DNA of 64,000 bases from WTGU01 sp965242855 (lineage in GTDB: Bacteria; Pseudomonadota; Alphaproteobacteria; UBA828). The notes beneath the pieces were generated by a model. That model was not told where the DNA came from, ran no database searches, and saw only the letters and a program-made list of their open reading frames with translations. Position numbers and translations under genes: made by a program. This document shows, in pieces, positions 1 through 9,108 of the stretch; positions within the stretch are counted from its first letter, which is position 1, and each line of letters begins with the position of its first letter. The stretch is taken from positions 1,116,001 through 1,180,000 of the forward strand of contig OZ251509.1 of the NCBI GenBank assembly GCA_965242855.1, written 5' to 3'.

Positions 1-40
1 CGTCAACGCACTCGGCGCCGTCGGCGAACCGCCGCGCCGC

Positions 41-1264
41 CTAGAAGTTGCTTCTCAGCCATTGGCCGAACCGTCCGAGCGTGTTCGCGAGCGGCGCATC
101 GGCGCCGGCGTGCAGCGCCCGCGGCTCGGCGTTCTTTCGGGTGGCGTACAGCAGAAGGCCCGCGCAGGTGGCGAATTCGGGGCCGGAGACCGTCTGCGCG
201 AGGCCGGGCAGGCCGAGGGGCCGGGCGAGCCGGACCTGCGTGTCGAGGATGCGTCCGGCGAGCGCGTCCAGGCCCTGGATCTGACTCGCGCCTCCGCCGA
301 TGACGACCCTGTTCCGCGCCCACTTGCGCAGCCCGCTCGACTCGATGCGCGCGCGCGCGAGCTCCAGGAGCTCTTCCATGCGCGGGCGCACGATCCCGGC
401 GAGCAGGGAGCGGGCGACGTGGCGGCCGGAGCCCGCTCCCCGCGGGCCGATTTCCGGAATCTCGATGGCCTCGTCGTCGTCCGTCGGGTGAGGCACCGTG
501 CTCCCGTGGAGCCGCTTCAGGCGCTCGGCGCTGGCGACCGGCGTCGACAGCGCGCGGGCGATGTCGTTCGTGACGTGGTCCCCGCCCACGGGCAGGGTCT
601 CGGTCCACGCCAGATTGCCCTCGCCGAAGATCGCGATCTCGGTCGTGCCGCCGCCCATGTCGATATAGGCGGCGCCGAGGTCGCGCTCGTCGGAGACCAG
701 ACAGGCGAGGCCCGAGGCGTAGGCGGCGACGACCGGGGCCGCGATCTCGAGGTCGCAGCGCGTGACGCAGGTGAGCAGATTCCGCAGGCTGCCGTGGGCG
801 ACGCTCACCAGATGCAGTCGAACGCGGAGGGTGTCGCCGTACATGCCGCGCGGGTCGCGGATGCCGGGCGAGCCGTCGAGGTCGTAGCGGGTCGGGACGG
901 CGTGGACGATGTCCCGGTCGCGGCCGCTGTCCGCCGCCTGCACCTGGTCGAAGGCGCGTTGGATGTCGCGCTCGTCGATCTCCCGGCCGGAAACGCCAAC
1001 ATCGACGTCGATGAAGCTCGAGCGCGGCGTTCCTCCCGAGACGCCGACGAAGACGTCCCGGATTTGATGATCCGCCATGGTCTCGGCCCGGTGGACGGCG
1101 GTCCGGATCGCGCGCTCCGCCGCGTCCATGTCGACCACGCCGCCGGCGCGCATTCCGTCGGCGATCTCCTGGCCGATCCCCGTGATGCGGATCGTGCCGT
1201 CGGCGTCGCGACGGGCGACGAAACAGGCGATCTTGGTCGTTCCGATGTCGAGTCCGGCGATCAC
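41..1264 (-). CDS. ftsA: Cell division protein FtsA
   Basis: Actin-like ATPase that tethers FtsZ filaments to the inner membrane at the division site. Visible features are the N-terminal phosphate loop IAGLDIGTTKIACF, the second phosphate loop YIDMGGGTTEIAIF near residue 200, the adenosine loop VVIGGGASQIQGL near 320, and a C-terminal FGQWLRSNF that fits the amphipathic membrane-targeting tail. The frame is open much further upstream, but GTG 1264 is preferred: AGGAG lies just upstream and the family begins at this strand. That gives 407 residues, a normal length. It starts 20 nt after the ftsQ stop and is the last dcw gene in view; ftsZ would be expected beyond the left edge, but this is not seen. 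Confidence 0.95.
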   Translation of the reverse strand: MIAGLDIGTTKIACFVARRDADGTIRITGIGQEIADGMRAGGVVDMDAAERAIRTAVHRAETMADHQIRDVFVGVSGGTPRSSFIDVDVGVSGREIDERDIQRAFDQVQAADSGRDRDIVHAVPTRYDLDGSPGIRDPRGMYGDTLRVRLHLVSVAHGSLRNLLTCVTRCDLEIAAPVVAAYASGLACLVSDERDLGAAYIDMGGGTTEIAIFGEGNLAWTETLPVGGDHVTNDIARALSTPVASAERLKRLHGSTVPHPTDDDEAIEIPEIGPRGAGSGRHVARSLLAGIVRPRMEELLELARARIESSGLRKWARNRVVIGGGASQIQGLDALAGRILDTQVRLARPLGLPGLAQTVSGPEFATCAGLLLYATRKNAEPRALHAGADAPLANTLGRFGQWLRSNF

Positions 1265-1283
1265 GGTATCCGCCTCTCCTTTC

Positions 1284-2153
1284 TCAGGTACGGTTTTCGT
1301 CCGCCGCCGCGGACGGGCGGAGGCGGAGAATCGTCCGGTCGGCCAGGCGCAGGTCGACGACGTCGACCGGCCGGTCGAGAAGGCCGCCCTCGTCGATTTC
1401 CGCGGCGAGGCGCGTCCAGGCCCGCCCCACCGCGCCTTCGGGCAGCCGCGCCTCGAGGCCGCTGTCGAAGCGCAGGTTCCAGCGCCTTCCGCCCATCCGG
1501 ATCGCCGCCCGGACGCGCTTCGACAGTGCCGGATGGGCCGCCATCGCATCGAGGAGGGCCGGCGCGCGGCGGGGCGCGTCGTCGCCGACGATGACCGGCA
1601 GATGGGCGAATTGCGCGACCTTCTCGTGGTCGATCACCGCGCCCGCGCGATCGACCACGACGAGCCGCCCGTCGCGCTGCCACAATGCGAAGGGCGCGCG
1701 CTCGACCAGGCGCACGTAAACGGTGGACGGCAGGCGCCGTTCGACGACCGCGCGTTCGACCCAGCCGATCTCCTGAATCCGCTCGCGCGCGGCCCGCGGG
1801 TCCACGGAAAAGATGGGCGCGCCCACTTCCGTCCCGAGAGCCGCGAGAATCGCATCGACCGGCGTGCGCCGCCGCCCGTCGGTATAGACCCGCTGCACGG
1901 TCATCCCGGCACCGGCCGTCGCCTGGACGAAGCCCGCCTGGACGCCGTCCATGATGCGGTCGGTCGTTCCGGGCAGGGCGAGCCAGAGCCCGGCGGCGGC
2001 GACGGGGAGGAGCGCGGCGAGTTTGAGCATCCACCGCCGCGGGCGGGGGAAGGAGCGGCGGCGCGGGGCCCGCCGCCCGCCGCGCCGGTCGGGCGGCGCG
2101 CCGCGGTTGGCACCGGCCGGCTTCGACCGGCCGAAGAGGTTCATCTGTCGCAT
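1284..2153 (-). CDS. ftsQ: Cell division protein FtsQ
   Basis: Bitopic divisome protein that links early and late division proteins through FtsB/FtsL. The 289-residue product has a very basic cytoplasmic N-terminus (about 40 residues, many Arg/Pro), one membrane segment (MLKLAALLPVAAAGLWLALP), then a periplasmic POTRA-like domain. That domain includes the typical IQEIGWVERAVVERRLPSTV and VRLVERAPFALWQ stretches. ATG 2153 is chosen; the next in-frame Met is three codons later. The start overlaps the ddl 3' end by 13 nt, consistent with translational coupling. Confidence 0.93.
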   Translation of the reverse strand: MRQMNLFGRSKPAGANRGAPPDRRGGRRAPRRRSFPRPRRWMLKLAALLPVAAAGLWLALPGTTDRIMDGVQAGFVQATAGAGMTVQRVYTDGRRRTPVDAILAALGTEVGAPIFSVDPRAARERIQEIGWVERAVVERRLPSTVYVRLVERAPFALWQRDGRLVVVDRAGAVIDHEKVAQFAHLPVIVGDDAPRRAPALLDAMAAHPALSKRVRAAIRMGGRRWNLRFDSGLEARLPEGAVGRAWTRLAAEIDEGGLLDRPVDVVDLRLADRTILRLRPSAAADENRT

Positions 2154-3052
2154 GCGGCATTCTCCACGAGCCAGCAGACGAGTTGCCGAAAGTCGATGCC
2201 GACCTCCGCCGCGATCTCGGGAACGAGTGAGAGCGGGGTCATGCCGGGCTGCGTGTTGATCTCGAGCAGGTAGAAGCGGCCCGGCTCGCCCGCGGTGTCG
2301 TCGTAGCGGAAGTCGGCGCGGGTCACGCCGCGGCAGCCGAGCGCCCGGTGGGCGGCGCGCGCGATGTCGAGAACCTCCTCGTAGGCGTCGGGGTGGATCG
2401 GCGCCGGCATGTGGTGGTCGGCCCGGCCGTCCGTGTATTTCGCCTCGTAGTCGTAGAAGCGCCCCTTGGGGCGGATTTCGATGGCGCCCAACGCGCGCTC
2501 GCCCATCACCGCCGCCTGGATCTCGCGTCCGGGGATGTAGCGCTCGACGAGCACCTGCTCGCCGTAGGGCCAATTGCCGTTGAGCGGCACCAGGTTGTCG
2601 CCGCCGAAGACCAGATGGACGCCCACGCTCGAGCCCTGGTTCAGGGGCTTGATCACATAGGGCGGCTCGCCGGCGCCGCCGGCCATGACGCTTTCCCGGC
2701 GCATGACCTCGCCTTCCGGGCAGACGAGGCCGGCTTCCTTGAAGAGGCGCTTCGCCGCGGGCTTGTCCATCGCCAGCGCCGAGGCGAGCACGCCCGAATG
2801 GGTATAGGGCAGGCCCATGATCTCGAGCAGGCCCTGGACGCAGCCGTCTTCGCCGGTCGTCCCATGGAGGGCGTTGAACACGATGTCCGGCCGGACCCGG
2901 TCCAGGTCGGCCGTCAGGCGGCGGGTGACGTCGATGCCGGTCACGCGGTAACCGGCCTCCGCGAGCGCGCGCTCCACGGCGCCGCCGCTCACCAGGGAGA
3001 CGTCGCGCTCGGCCGACCAGCCGCCCATGAGCACCGCGACGTGTTTGCTCAT
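2141..3052 (-). CDS. ddl: D-alanine--D-alanine ligase
   Basis: ATP-grasp ligase joining two D-alanines for the peptidoglycan pentapeptide in the cytoplasm. The N-terminus KHVAVLMGGWSAERDVSLVS is the family signature. THSGVLASALAMDKPAAK (near residues 80-100) and the C-terminal metal/substrate motif EINTQPGMTPLSLVPEIA are present. The 303-residue length is typical of the DdlB type found in dcw clusters. Its stop lies inside the start of ftsQ and its ATG overlaps the murB stop by 4 nt. Confidence 0.95.
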   Translation of the reverse strand: MSKHVAVLMGGWSAERDVSLVSGGAVERALAEAGYRVTGIDVTRRLTADLDRVRPDIVFNALHGTTGEDGCVQGLLEIMGLPYTHSGVLASALAMDKPAAKRLFKEAGLVCPEGEVMRRESVMAGGAGEPPYVIKPLNQGSSVGVHLVFGGDNLVPLNGNWPYGEQVLVERYIPGREIQAAVMGERALGAIEIRPKGRFYDYEAKYTDGRADHHMPAPIHPDAYEEVLDIARAAHRALGCRGVTRADFRYDDTAGEPGRFYLLEINTQPGMTPLSLVPEIAAEVGIDFRQLVCWLVENAACDR

Positions 3053-4014
3053 GGTCCCGGCTTCCCGCCGCCGACCGGGCCCCTGGTCCGGTGGCGGCCG
3101 ATCCTGTGGATTTCCCAGCGGAGCGAGACGCCGGTCTTCTCCTTGACCCTGCGCCGCACTTCCTCGCCCAGGCTCTCGATGTCGGCGGCCGTGGCGTCGC
3201 CCGTGTTGACGATGAAATTGCAGTGCTTTTCGGAGATCCGGGCGTCGCCCCTGGCGAGGCCGCGGCAGCCGGCTTCGTCGATCAGCGCCCAGGCCTTCCG
3301 CCCCGGCGGATTGGCGAAGGTGCTGCCGCCCGTGCGGGCGCGAATCGGCTGGCTCGCCTCGCGGGCGGCATCGATCTCGTCCATGCGCCGTGCGATCGCC
3401 GCCGGGTCTCCGCGCCTGCCGGCGAGGACGGCCGAGACGAAGATCCAGTCATCGGGAACGGTCGAGTGACGGTAGGAGAAACCGATTGCGTCCGGGGACA
3501 GCGTGTGCATCGCGCCGTCGCCGTCCAGCGCCCGGGCCTCGACCACGACGTCCGCCATCTCGCTGCCGTAGGCGCCGGCGTTCATGCGCAGCGCGCCGCC
3601 GACGGTGCCTGGGACGCCGCCCAGGAAGGCCAGGCCGTCGATGCCCGCGGCGCGGCAATGGCGGGCGACGGCGATGTCGAGGGCGCCCGCGCCGACCTCG
3701 ACCAGCGCGCGGTCGCCGTCCCAGGCGACGGCGATGTCGCGGAAGCCCTGCCGCAGCCGGACGACGACCCCTTCCACGCCGCCGTCGCGCACCAGCAGGT
3801 TCGAGCCGAGGCCCACCGCCGCCACCGGGAGGCCGGCCGGGCGCGCCGCCAGGAAATGCGCGAGATCGGCGACGTCGGCCGGCCGGAACATCACGTCCGC
3901 GGGGCCGCCCGCGCGGAACCAGACGGTTCGCGAAAGCGCCACCGCCGGCGTGTAGCGCCCGCGCACCGAGGGGAGCCGCTCGACCCAACCGGGTGTCTTC
4001 GCGACCGCCATCAT
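3049..4014 (-). CDS. murB: UDP-N-acetylenolpyruvoylglucosamine reductase MurB
   Basis: FAD/NADPH enzyme reducing UDP-GlcNAc-enolpyruvate to UDP-MurNAc. FAD-binding motifs GLGSNLLVRDGG and LGGVPGTVGGALRMNAGAYG are present. The catalytic segment follows as GSTFANPPGRKAWALIDEAG, then ISEKHCNFIVN. At 321 residues it matches the shorter type II MurB. The C-terminal 20 residues after the conserved WEIHRIG are Gly/Pro/Arg-rich and probably not structured. Two ATGs are adjacent (4014 and 4011); the first gives a 4-nt overlap with the murC stop. Confidence 0.95.
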   Translation of the reverse strand: MMAVAKTPGWVERLPSVRGRYTPAVALSRTVWFRAGGPADVMFRPADVADLAHFLAARPAGLPVAAVGLGSNLLVRDGGVEGVVVRLRQGFRDIAVAWDGDRALVEVGAGALDIAVARHCRAAGIDGLAFLGGVPGTVGGALRMNAGAYGSEMADVVVEARALDGDGAMHTLSPDAIGFSYRHSTVPDDWIFVSAVLAGRRGDPAAIARRMDEIDAAREASQPIRARTGGSTFANPPGRKAWALIDEAGCRGLARGDARISEKHCNFIVNTGDATAADIESLGEEVRRRVKEKTGVSLRWEIHRIGRHRTRGPVGGGKPGP

Positions 4015-5456
4015 GACGACCGCCCGCTCGAGCCCGTCGCCCTGAGGCGCGGCCCCAGGGCTTCCAGGGCGGCGGGAAGCGCGCGCGCCCAGCGGGTGAT
4101 GCTGCCGGCGCCGAGACAGACGACCAGATCGCCGGGCTCCACCAGGGTGTCGACCAGGGCCGGCAGCGCCTCCGGCGATTCGAGCGGCAGCGCGTGGCGG
4201 TGGCCGTGGCGCCGCAGCCCCTCGACCAGCGCGTCCCGGTCGATTCCTTCGATGGGGCGCTCGCCCGCCGCATGCACGTCGGCGACGATCACCGTGTCGG
4301 CGTCGTTGAAGCAGGCGCAGAACTCCTCGAAGAGGTCGCCGAGGCGGGTGTAGCGGTGGGGCTGCACCACGGCCACGATGCGCCCGTCATAGGCGGCGCG
4401 CGCCGAGCGCAGGACGGCGGCGATCTCCACCGGATGGTGTCCGTAATCGTCGATCACGGTGACCCCGTGGGTGACGCCCGCCTTGGTGAAGCGCCGCTCG
4501 ACTCCCTTGAAGCCGGCGAAGGCCGCGCGGATCGTATCGTCGGCGAGGCCCATCTCGCGGCCGATGGCGACCGCGGCGAGGGAGTTCTGGACGTTGTGCG
4601 CGCCCAGCATCGGCAGGCGGAGCCCCTCGATGGTCCGGATCTTTCCCCGGGCGCGGTCGGTGACGACCACGTCATAAGTCGAACCCAGCGCGTCGCTCGC
4701 GACGTTCGCCGCCCGCACTTCCGCCTGCGGACTCATGCCGTAAGTCACGATGCGGCGGTCCTCGATGCGCCCGATCAGGGCCTGCACTTCCGGGTGGTCG
4801 ATGCAGAGCGCGGCGACGCCGTAGAAGGGGATGTTCTCGACGAAGGATCGGTAGGCCCGGCGCACGGCGTCGAAGTCGCCGTAGAACGTCATGTGCTCGC
4901 GGTCGATGTTGGTGACCACGGCGGCGGTCGCCGGCAGCTTGACGAAGCTTCCGTCCGATTCGTCGGCTTCGACGACCATCCAGTCTCCGGCGCCGAGGCG
5001 CGCGTTAGTGCCGTAGGCGTTGATGATCCCGCCGTTGATGACGGTCGGGTCGAGGCCGGCGCCGTCCAGCATGGCCCCGACGATGGAGGTCGTGGTCGTC
5101 TTGCCGTGCGTGCCGGCGATGGCGACGGACCATTTCAGGCGCATCAGCTCGGCCAGCATTTCGGCGCGGCGGACGACCGGGACGAGGCTCGCGCGGGCGG
5201 CGGCGACCTCGACGTTGTCGTCGGCGACGGCCGACGAGACGACCACCACCGCCGCGCCCGCGACGACGCCGGCGTCGTGGTCCCGGAAGACGGGAATCCC
5301 GAGTCCGCGCAGCCGCCGCACCGTCGCGCTCTCGGCGATGTCGCTGCCTTGCACCTGGTAGCCGAGATTGTGCATGACCTCGGCGATGCCGCTCATGCCG
5401 ATCCCGCCGATGCCGACGAAATGGATCGCGCCGATGCCGAGGGGGAGCGCCTTCAT
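4011..5456 (-). CDS. murC: UDP-N-acetylmuramate--L-alanine ligase MurC
   Basis: Cytoplasmic Mur ligase adding the first residue, L-Ala, to UDP-MurNAc. Seen are the UDP-binding N-terminus HFVGIGGIGMSGIAEV, the ATP loop GTHGKTTTTS (near residue 120), VVEADESDGSF, and the YGHHPVEI motif. ATG 5456 is chosen over upstream in-frame codons because it lies just before the conserved N-terminal strand and overlaps the murG stop by 4 nt. This gives 481 residues, normal for MurC. Confidence 0.96.
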   Translation of the reverse strand: MKALPLGIGAIHFVGIGGIGMSGIAEVMHNLGYQVQGSDIAESATVRRLRGLGIPVFRDHDAGVVAGAAVVVVSSAVADDNVEVAAARASLVPVVRRAEMLAELMRLKWSVAIAGTHGKTTTTSIVGAMLDGAGLDPTVINGGIINAYGTNARLGAGDWMVVEADESDGSFVKLPATAAVVTNIDREHMTFYGDFDAVRRAYRSFVENIPFYGVAALCIDHPEVQALIGRIEDRRIVTYGMSPQAEVRAANVASDALGSTYDVVVTDRARGKIRTIEGLRLPMLGAHNVQNSLAAVAIGREMGLADDTIRAAFAGFKGVERRFTKAGVTHGVTVIDDYGHHPVEIAAVLRSARAAYDGRIVAVVQPHRYTRLGDLFEEFCACFNDADTVIVADVHAAGERPIEGIDRDALVEGLRRHGHRHALPLESPEALPALVDTLVEPGDLVVCLGAGSITRWARALPAALEALGPRLRATGSSGRSS

Positions 5457-6601
5457 GCCGCCCCTCCCGCGCGCGCCGGCGCCGCCCCGCGCCCCGCGCC
5501 GATCAGGCTCTCGACCAGATTCGCGAGCGCGCGGGCCGCGTCCGGCCGGGCGAGTCGGCGCGCGGCGGCGGCGCGCGCAGCCAGCTGGGCCGGACGCTCC
5601 ATCGCCGCCGCGATCTCCTGGGCGAGGCGCGCGGGCGTGAAGGAGTCCTGCCGGATCATCACGGCGGCGCCCGCCGCCGCGAGGGCCCTGCCGTTGACAC
5701 TCTGATGATCGTCGGTCGCGATCGGCAGGGGCACCAGGATCGCCGCCCGCCCGGCGACGGTTAGCTCGGCGACCGTCGAGGCGCCGGCGCGGCAGATCAC
5801 CAGATGGGCGTCGCGCAGCCGCGCCGGGATGTCGTCGAAGAACGCCGCGAGATGCGCGCGTACCCCGGTTTCGGCGTAATGCCGCTCGACGGAGGCCAGG
5901 TCTTCCTCGCGGCATTGCTGGCTCACCTCGAGCCGCCGCCGCAGGGCCTCGGGCAGCGCCGCGACCGCCGGCGGCACGACCTCGGCGAAGACGTGCGCGC
6001 CCTGGCTGCCGCCGGTGACGAGCAGGCGGAAGGGCCCGTCCGGCGCGGGCGTCTCGTAGACCGCGTCGCGCAGCGCAGCGATGGCGGCGCGGATCGGGTT
6101 CCCCACATGGACGACCCGGTCCGACCGCCTGCGGGGGATTCGCGCAGTCTCCGGAAAGGACGTGGCGATCGCCGCCGCGCGTCCGGCCAGCATCCGGTTG
6201 GCGCGACCCAGCACTGCGTTCTGTTCGTGCAGGACGCTCGGAATGCCGAGCCGCCCGGTCGCCACCATGGCCGGCAACGAGGGATAACCGCCGAACCCCA
6301 CCGCCACGGCCGGCCGGACGCGGCGCAACAGGCGCGCCGCCCGCAGGACGGCGCCCACCATGCCGAGGACGGCGAAGCCGCGGGCGGCGGGGCCGCGCGC
6401 GGCCGGGTTGCGGACGGGAACGGCGTGTCTTTCGATGCGCCCCGGAGCGTCGCCGAAGGCGGCGCCCCTCCCGTCCGTCACGAGGACAAGACGGCGACCA
6501 CGCGACCCCAGCTCCGCCGCGAGGGCTTCCGCCGGAAACACGTGGCCGCCAGTTCCGCCTGCGGCGAGGAGAACGGGAGGGTTGGGCGCAGGCGTCTTCA
6601 C
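5453..6601 (-). CDS. murG: Lipid II synthase glycosyltransferase MurG
   Basis: Peripheral membrane GT28 enzyme transferring GlcNAc to lipid I. The N-terminal donor/acceptor loop AAGGTGGHVFPAEALA, HEQNAVLGRANRMLAG, the second G-loop LLVTGGSQGAHVFAE and the UDP-GlcNAc site CRAGASTVAELTVAGRAAIL are all visible. GTG 6601 is the start: it precedes the first beta strand and overlaps the ftsW stop by 4 nt. The 382-residue product ends in an Ala/Gly/Arg-rich tail. Confidence 0.95.
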   Translation of the reverse strand: MKTPAPNPPVLLAAGGTGGHVFPAEALAAELGSRGRRLVLVTDGRGAAFGDAPGRIERHAVPVRNPAARGPAARGFAVLGMVGAVLRAARLLRRVRPAVAVGFGGYPSLPAMVATGRLGIPSVLHEQNAVLGRANRMLAGRAAAIATSFPETARIPRRRSDRVVHVGNPIRAAIAALRDAVYETPAPDGPFRLLVTGGSQGAHVFAEVVPPAVAALPEALRRRLEVSQQCREEDLASVERHYAETGVRAHLAAFFDDIPARLRDAHLVICRAGASTVAELTVAGRAAILVPLPIATDDHQSVNGRALAAAGAAVMIRQDSFTPARLAQEIAAAMERPAQLAARAAAARRLARPDAARALANLVESLIGAGRGAAPARAGGAA

Positions 6602-7734
6602 GATGCGTATTCCTTCGCGCTCCGCTGCCCGCGGGTCAGCGCGAGGACCATGCCGAGGCCGGCGGCGGTCGCCATCATCGACGAGCCGCCGTAGCTCAGG
6701 AGCGGAAGGGTCATGCCCTTGGCGGGCAGGAGCCGCACGGCGACCCCCATGTTGATCAGGGCCTGGAGGCCGAACTGGGTGAGCAATCCGGCGACCGCCG
6801 TCAGCACGAACAACGCGCCGCCGCGCATGGCGCGGGCGAAGCCGCGCAGCACGACGAAGCCGAAAAGCCCGATGATGCCGACGCAGGCCACCACGCCGAA
6901 CTCCTCGCCGGCCACGGCGAAGATGAAATCGGTATGGGCGTCGGGAAGCGCGCTCTTGACGACGCCCTCGCCCGGTCCGCGCCCGAACAGGCCGCCCGTT
7001 TCGAAGGCACGGAGGGAGGTGTCGACCTGGTAGGTGTCGCCCGAGGCCGGGTCCAGGAACCGGTCGATGCGGCTCGTGACATGCGGCAGATACTGGTAGG
7101 CGGCGACGAAGGCCGCGAACGCGCCCACGAGGCTCAGCACGACCCAGGCGAGCGGCATTCCGGCCAGGAACATCTGCACGAACCACACGGCGCCCACCGT
7201 CACGGCCATCCCGATGTCGGGCTGGAGCACCAGCAGAAGCGCGGTCGCCACGGCCACCGCCGTCGCCACGATTCTGCCCGGCGGAAAGCCTGAATCGCGC
7301 GGGCGCGTGAGGCAGGCGGCCAGGAACACCGCGATGCAGGGCTTGAGAAACTCCGACGGCTGGAGGTGGAACCCGCCCAGCGCGAGCCAGCGGCGGGCGC
7401 CGTTCACCTCCGCGCCGGCGATCAGGGTCAGCGCGATCAGGGCGATGGCCGCCGCGGTCCCCGCCGTGCCGATCCGGCGGACGCCGGTCTCCGACAGGAA
7501 GGAGAAACAGAGCATCGTGACGAGGGCCAGCGGGAGGAAGACGAATTGCTGGCGGACGAAATGGAACGGCTCGAGGCCCAGGCGCTCCGCCGTGGCCGGG
7601 CTCGCGGCCAGGGTGAGGATCGCCCCCAGAAGCGCCAGCAGCAGCACCGCCGCCAGCATCCAGCGGTCGACGGTCCACCACCAGCGCCCGAGGGTGCTGG
7701 TGTCCGTCCGGGAGAACGGTATCACCCCATGCAC
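6598..7734 (-). CDS. ftsW: SEDS peptidoglycan glycosyltransferase FtsW
   Basis: Polytopic SEDS protein that polymerises lipid II at the septum together with FtsI. About ten hydrophobic segments are visible. Signature motifs are FHLQPSEFLKP after the second periplasmic loop, the large extracellular loop with GRGPGEGVVKSALPDAHTDF, and the C-terminal LPAKGMTLPLLSYGGSSM. The 378-residue length is normal. ATG 7734 overlaps the murD 3' end by 13 nt. Confidence 0.95.
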   Translation of the reverse strand: MHGVIPFSRTDTSTLGRWWWTVDRWMLAAVLLLALLGAILTLAASPATAERLGLEPFHFVRQQFVFLPLALVTMLCFSFLSETGVRRIGTAGTAAAIALIALTLIAGAEVNGARRWLALGGFHLQPSEFLKPCIAVFLAACLTRPRDSGFPPGRIVATAVAVATALLLVLQPDIGMAVTVGAVWFVQMFLAGMPLAWVVLSLVGAFAAFVAAYQYLPHVTSRIDRFLDPASGDTYQVDTSLRAFETGGLFGRGPGEGVVKSALPDAHTDFIFAVAGEEFGVVACVGIIGLFGFVVLRGFARAMRGGALFVLTAVAGLLTQFGLQALINMGVAVRLLPAKGMTLPLLSYGGSSMMATAAGLGMVLALTRGQRSAKEYAS

Positions 7735-9104
7735 GACGCTGCCTCCCTCCCGGCCGTTTCGTTTCCACCGCCGGGGATCAGTGCGCGAAAGGCGTCACCG
7801 CGCTGCCGGTAGTCCTCGAACTGGTCGAACGACGCGCAGGCGGGCGAGAACAGCACCACCGTGCCTTCCCGCCCGTTGCGGCGGGCGGCGTCAAGGGCGG
7901 CCGCCACCGCGCGGTCGAGGGTGCCGCAGCGGGTCACCGGCAGCGCGCCTTCCAGCGTCTCCGCGAACCGCTCCTCCGCCTCGCCGATGAGGAAGGCGTG
8001 GGCGATGCGCGGGAAGAGGGGGGTCAGGCCGGCGATCCCGCCGGCCTTGGGCCGCCCGCCGGCGATCCAGTAGACGCGCTCGAAGCAGGCCAGCGCGCGC
8101 GCCGCCGCGTCGACGTTCGTCGCCTTGCTGTCGTTGATGACCGGGATGCCGTCGACGCAGGCGATGCGCTCCATGCGGTGGGGCAGGCCCTCGAAATCGC
8201 GCATCGCCCGGGCCAGGGCGTGGGGCGGGATGCCGCAGGCGCGCCCGGCCGCGTAGGCCGCGGCGGCGTTCTGCCAGTTGTGCCTTCCGGGAAGCGCCGG
8301 CGCGGCGGAGAGGTCGCAAATCCTCTCCCCGTCCTCGTGGAGCACGCCGCCGGCGACGGAAACGCCGGTCGCGGACACGCCCGCCGCGGTCACCGGCCGG
8401 ATGCGCAGCCCGTCCCGCGCCCGCAGCGCGTCGCAAAGCTCCCGCGCATACGGATCGTCGGTGCCGACGATCGCCGTTTCGAGCCGGCCGGGGCGGAAGA
8501 TCTGCCGCTTCGCGGCGACGTAGGCCGCCATCGTCCGGTGGCGTTCGAGATGGTCCCGCGAGACGTTGAGCAACACCGCGATGTCGAAGGTCGCCTCGAC
8601 GGTCAGGTCGAGCTGGTAGGAGGAGAGCTCGAGAACGATCGTGCCCTCGCCATACGCCGGCGCCAGGGCGAGAGCGGGCGTCCCGAGATTGCCGCCGGTG
8701 CGCACGCGGCGCTCGCCCGCGGCTTGCAGAAAATGGCCGATGAGGGCGGTCGTCGTGGACTTGCCGTTGGTTCCGGTGACGGCGACGTAGCGCGGCTCGG
8801 GCAGCGTCCGCCACAGAAGCTCGACGTCGCCGATCGCCTCGACTCCGGCTTCCTGGGCGGCCGCGATCAGGGGATGTTCGAGCGGCACCCCGGGGCTCGG
8901 CACCAGGGCGGCGATCCCGCCGGCGGCGTCGGGGCGGGCGACCTCGAATCCTTCCGCCCGGGCCGCGGCGCGCCGGGCGGGGTCGTCATCCCAGCAGAGG
9001 AGGTGGGCGCCGCCGGCGCGCAAGGAGCGGGCCGCGGCAAGGCCGGAGCGCGCGAGGCCGAGCACGGCGACCGTGCGGTTTCGGTAGAGCGGGACAGGAA
9101 TCAT
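7722..9104 (-). CDS. murD: UDP-N-acetylmuramoyl-L-alanine--D-glutamate ligase MurD
   Basis: Mur ligase adding D-Glu to UDP-MurNAc-L-Ala. N-terminal VLGLARSGLAAARSL is the UDP-binding motif. The ATP loop VTGTNGKSTTTALIG sits near residue 110, followed by LELSSYQLD, INDSKATNVDAA and the GGRPKAGG segment near the substrate lobe. Length 460 is typical. It is separated from mraY by only 4 nt, so the two are probably cotranscribed. Confidence 0.96.
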   Translation of the reverse strand: MIPVPLYRNRTVAVLGLARSGLAAARSLRAGGAHLLCWDDDPARRAAARAEGFEVARPDAAGGIAALVPSPGVPLEHPLIAAAQEAGVEAIGDVELLWRTLPEPRYVAVTGTNGKSTTTALIGHFLQAAGERRVRTGGNLGTPALALAPAYGEGTIVLELSSYQLDLTVEATFDIAVLLNVSRDHLERHRTMAAYVAAKRQIFRPGRLETAIVGTDDPYARELCDALRARDGLRIRPVTAAGVSATGVSVAGGVLHEDGERICDLSAAPALPGRHNWQNAAAAYAAGRACGIPPHALARAMRDFEGLPHRMERIACVDGIPVINDSKATNVDAAARALACFERVYWIAGGRPKAGGIAGLTPLFPRIAHAFLIGEAEERFAETLEGALPVTRCGTLDRAVAAALDAARRNGREGTVVLFSPACASFDQFEDYRQRGDAFRALIPGGGNETAGREAASCMG

Positions 9105-9108
9105 CGGC

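Noticed and set aside
62..1594. 510-codon plus-strand frame opposite ftsA
   Set aside because: Arg/Ala/Asp-rich shadow of ftsA with no motif; the minus strand has conserved FtsA motifs.
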